Assembly (NCBI GenBank): GCA_040882555.1
Contig: JBBEBC010000086.1
Span: forward strand, 1-24,236
Source: M30B66 sp040882555
GTDB lineage: Bacteria > Bacteroidota > Bacteroidia > M30B66
Direction of reading: 5' to 3'
Length of the DNA stretch: 24,236 bases
Position 1 is the first letter of the stretch; every line of letters starts with the position of its first letter. The notes beneath the pieces were generated by a model that worked only from the letters and a program-made list of their open reading frames with translations, was not told where the DNA came from and did no database searches. Below are positions 21,562 through 24,236 of this stretch, piece by piece. Position numbers and translations under genes: made by a program.

Positions 21562-24236
21562 TACCGGAAGCTCGATGAAGAAGGTCGTGCCTAGTTCAAG
21601 ATTAGACTCAAACCAAACTCTCCCAGCAGAATTCTCTACAATATTCTTTACAAGTGCCAATCCTAGTCCCATACCTGCATTCTTGGTAGTGAAATTAGGT
21701 GAAAAAATCTTGTCCTTTAATTCGTCTGGAATCCCGGTGCCATTATCAGCAATGCTCAAAATATATTTAGCTCCTACCTGTTGTAAACGAATATGAATTT
21801 CCCCCTTTCTCTCTTCAGGAATTGCCTGAATGGCATTTCTCAGTAGATTATTAAACACCCGAAGCATCTGCTCTTTGTCGGTATGAACGTAGGTTGCAAA
21901 AAAGAGCTCCTTCTCAAAACTAATTTTTACTCCACCTTCACCTTGATGAAAATCAACCGCGCTACTTACCAGCGACTGAAGCTCAACGCGTTCTGATTTC
22001 ATCTTAGGCATTTTAGCGAAATTCGAGAATTCGGTGGCAATGTGACTTAAGGTATCAATCTGTTCAATGAGATTTTGAGTATACCTCTCTAAACGCTGAT
22101 CAAAGCCCTCGGCTTTATCGTCCCAGGCACGTTTAAGCATTTGCGTACTTAATTTCATTGGTGTAAGCGGATTTTTAATCTCATGAGCAACCTGTTTAGC
22201 CATTTCACGCCAAGCAGTTTCGCGCTCAGAACGGGCCAGTTTATCGGCACTATCGGCCAACTCATTCACCATACGGTTGTATTCACCGACTAAATCGGCA
22301 ATTTCGTCGTTGCCTTTCCATTCAATGATTTCATTTTTCTTACCCAAACGAATCTGACTAAGCTTTTCTCTTACAAGTTTTAAAGGTGCTGTTACTGTGT
22401 TTGAAAGGAAAATGGCAGTAATGATTACCAAAACAAGCAGCAATACATAAATATTTACGATAGCCACAACAAAGGTTGCAATCTCTTTACGAAGCTCATC
22501 TTGTCGGGCAAAATAGGGCAAGTTGAGATAGCCAATCACCTGATTTTCAAAATTCCTCAAAGGCACGTAAGCCGAAGCATACTGCAAATCTCCAATGGTT
22601 TCTTGATGGATATACTCACTGCTTTTTCTAACTGATAGGAAATAAAAAGCTTCTGGGTTTATCTTCTTAGAAACAAGGCCTTCTTCGAAAATTTTTGAAC
22701 GAGATGAAGCATATAAATCTCCCTGAGGATTGTAAATATTGATATCTGAGAAAAATACATTGGCTTGTCGTGTGAGAGCGTAGGCCAAATTATCGGCATT
22801 TGACTGATTTAAGTCAATCTTCTTACCCAGAATATATTCTGTTTCGATAAGAAGAGAGTGAATTTTCTCACTGATATTACTTAAGTTTTTTTGGTTGCTA
22901 TTTGAAATAATAAAAGCAATTGTACCTCCTCCAATTAAAATTAAGGAGAGAAAAAGAAGCAATACAATAGAGAGCTGCACCCGCCTTTTGAAGCTAATTG
23001 GCCCTAAACTCTTATCTCTTAATAGTTTCCTAAAACCTAATGGCAGCAAGGCTAAGAAGCTGAAAAATAGAACCAGATAAGAAAAATGCGTTAAGGCTTG
23101 AAGCAAACTTTGAAGTGGCTTGCTCAAAACAACGAGAGAATAATCGCTAGGCCTATAAATGAGGTGATTGAATTCGCCAGCCTCCTTAAATTCGAATTCT
23201 TTGTAGGCTTCAACGCTAAATATTGAGTCAGATAATTCATAAGGAAAACTTCCATAATGACTTACTAGTCTGCCTTTGTTATATCTCGCATAACTGTAGG
23301 TGCTCAAGTCGGTTCTGGTTTTCACCATTTTATCGAGCAATAGCTCTGGATATCCAATCTCTTCGGGAGTATATCTACTCTGAAATTCAATATAAAGTGT
23401 TCCTAATGGGAAAATATCAGCTTCATTATTGAAAATCGGGAGTCTTGCCATGTAGCTAATTCTGCCCGAACCATCATCTAAAAAGAAGAAACGTTCGCTC
23501 AATGTGAACATCCCCACCGAATCTATCAATCTATCAAAGGTTAGCGGATCTTTAACCGTGGTAGTATACAGAGCTGTCATCGGACACTCATCTGCCCCAA
23601 AAACGTTTACTGTTATGTTGTACTTTTCCCAATAGCCATTAAAATATAACTGAGCCAAATCGCGGACTTGCCCAATAGGCAGGGGTCCAGGCTTGAAGTA
23701 TGACTTTAATAAAGTATCGGTTAGTAGTTTTTGCTCTGCTTCAAGAAATAAACTTTCGGCAATTGGATCTCTTTCGGCAGAAATTTTAACAGCGAGAAGT
23801 TTTCGTCTATCTTTTTCTCTTTCAGAGGAATGGTGCAAGATTAAATAAGTGGAGAGCGCTGCAAAAATACTAACCATGGCAATCATAATGGTATATGACA
23901 TCCGTTGCCGACCCTTCAAGCCAAGAAATGCAGTCGAAAATAGAACTAAGAAAAAGGCTAGTGGAATTAATAAGCCAAATGAAATGCTATAAACTACAGC
24001 AGGAAGAATGGAGAGAAATAGTATGGTGAAGAATCGTTTCAGTCCACACCCTGCCTCATTAAGGGATATAACTAGCGCATGAAGCAGAATAAAAAGACTT
24101 CCAAATAGCAACCCAATGATGAGGAAGGAAAAATAACTGCTTACCGTTAAACTTAACACTTCTCGTATATCGAGTGAAATACTTGAGTTAACGATGAGTC
24201 CTTCAATACTTTCAGAAATAAGTAAAGCCAGAAGAA
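21547..24236 (-). CDS. Large NtrY-like membrane sensor histidine kinase (5' end beyond window)
   Basis: Two-component sensor kinase with at least 895 codons in the window. The frame stays open from the GTG at 24159 to the window edge and codes hydrophobic sequence (LLALLISES), so the true start is outside and this entry is partial. Counting from that GTG: several transmembrane helices within 1-110, an extracytoplasmic region at about 112-345, helices near 357-375 and 396-419, a second extracytoplasmic PAS/Cache-like region at about 421-560, a helix at about 561-586, HAMP at about 584-637 and a HisKA motif KQVAHEIKNPLTPMKLS with H659. The HATPase has NLLRNAIQA (N775), DNGTGIP at 805-811 and GMGLGLALV at 829-837. 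The EIKNPLTPMKLSTQML form is characteristic of NtrY. No response regulator lies in the window; the stimulus is unknown. Confidence 0.94.
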   Translation of the reverse strand, partial: LLALLISESIEGLIVNSSISLDIREVLSLTVSSYFSFLIIGLLFGSLFILLHALVISLNEAGCGLKRFFTILFLSILPAVVYSISFGLLIPLAFFLVLFSTAFLGLKGRQRMSYTIMIAMVSIFAALSTYLILHHSSEREKDRRKLLAVKISAERDPIAESLFLEAEQKLLTDTLLKSYFKPGPLPIGQVRDLAQLYFNGYWEKYNITVNVFGADECPMTALYTTTVKDPLTFDRLIDSVGMFTLSERFFFLDDGSGRISYMARLPIFNNEADIFPLGTLYIEFQSRYTPEEIGYPELLLDKMVKTRTDLSTYSYARYNKGRLVSHYGSFPYELSDSIFSVEAYKEFEFKEAGEFNHLIYRPSDYSLVVLSKPLQSLLQALTHFSYLVLFFSFLALLPLGFRKLLRDKSLGPISFKRRVQLSIVLLLFLSLILIGGGTIAFIISNSNQKNLSNISEKIHSLLIETEYILGKKIDLNQSNADNLAYALTRQANVFFSDINIYNPQGDLYASSRSKIFEEGLVSKKINPEAFYFLSVRKSSEYIHQETIGDLQYASAYVPLRNFENQVIGYLNLPYFARQDELRKEIATFVVAIVNIYVLLLVLVIITAIFLSNTVTAPLKLVREKLSQIRLGKKNEIIEWKGNDEIADLVGEYNRMVNELADSADKLARSERETAWREMAKQVAHEIKNPLTPMKLSTQMLKRAWDDKAEGFDQRLERYTQNLIEQIDTLSHIATEFSNFAKMPKMKSERVELQSLVSSAVDFHQGEGGVKISFEKELFFATYVHTDKEQMLRVFNNLLRNAIQAIPEERKGEIHIRLQQVGAKYILSIADNGTGIPDELKDKIFSPNFTTKNAGMGLGLALVKNIVENSAGRVWFESNLELGTTFFIELPVFSES

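Overview
The window comes from a member of the Bacteroidota, most likely a marine-type Flavobacteriales (Cryomorphaceae/Crocinitomicaceae-like). The evidence is three giant secreted proteins ending in the 'gliding motility-associated' type B sorting domain of the type IX secretion system (T9SS), AT-rich intergenic DNA, no Shine-Dalgarno sequences, Bacteroidetes-type -7 boxes (TAnnTTTG), and a bacterial geranylgeranylglyceryl-phosphate synthase homologue. The taxonomic call is inference; no rRNA gene is present.

Layout. 11-4222 (+): surface protein A with three CUB domains, an Ig-like array and a type B sorting domain. 4238-7289 (-): tight cluster transcribed as thioredoxin-fold protein, sensor histidine kinase, then gpmI (glycolytic phosphoglycerate mutase); kinase and gpmI overlap by ATGA. 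7374-9095 (-): proton-coupled oligopeptide transporter of the POT family. 9222-10046 (+): divergently transcribed HisF-like barrel lacking key HisF catalytic residues. 10070-13717 (-): surface protein B. 13791-14414 (+): Sfp-type 4'-phosphopantetheinyl transferase. 14398-19569 (-): surface protein C, 1723 residues with ten tandem PKD-like repeats. 19570-19950: the only gap above 300 bases; no gene seen. 19951-20715 (+): GGGP-synthase family enzyme. 20719-21516 (-): SAM-dependent methyltransferase. 21547-24236 (-): large NtrY-like membrane histidine kinase, open at its 5' end at the window edge.

How the parts relate. Proteins A, B and C share a C-terminal region of about 430 residues but carry different heads and repeat arrays, so they look like products of domain shuffling on one exported scaffold. 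They would leave through the T9SS and be attached to, or released from, the cell surface as adhesin- or matrix-like proteins. No T9SS machinery gene and no PorP/SprF-type partner gene is in the window. The remaining genes are mostly core metabolism, uptake, lipid or cofactor chemistry and signalling.

Most noteworthy: four transcription starts share one promoter geometry (T-rich box, 14 nt, TAnnTTyG-like box), and in three of them the -7 box lies only 3-7 nt from the start codon, suggesting leaderless or near-leaderless mRNAs. Also notable are the degenerate HisF paralogue, an intrinsic terminator for protein A embedded in the antisense 3' end of gpmI, and an extra charged domain in the peptide transporter. 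I did not find evidence for a wholly new multi-gene system.
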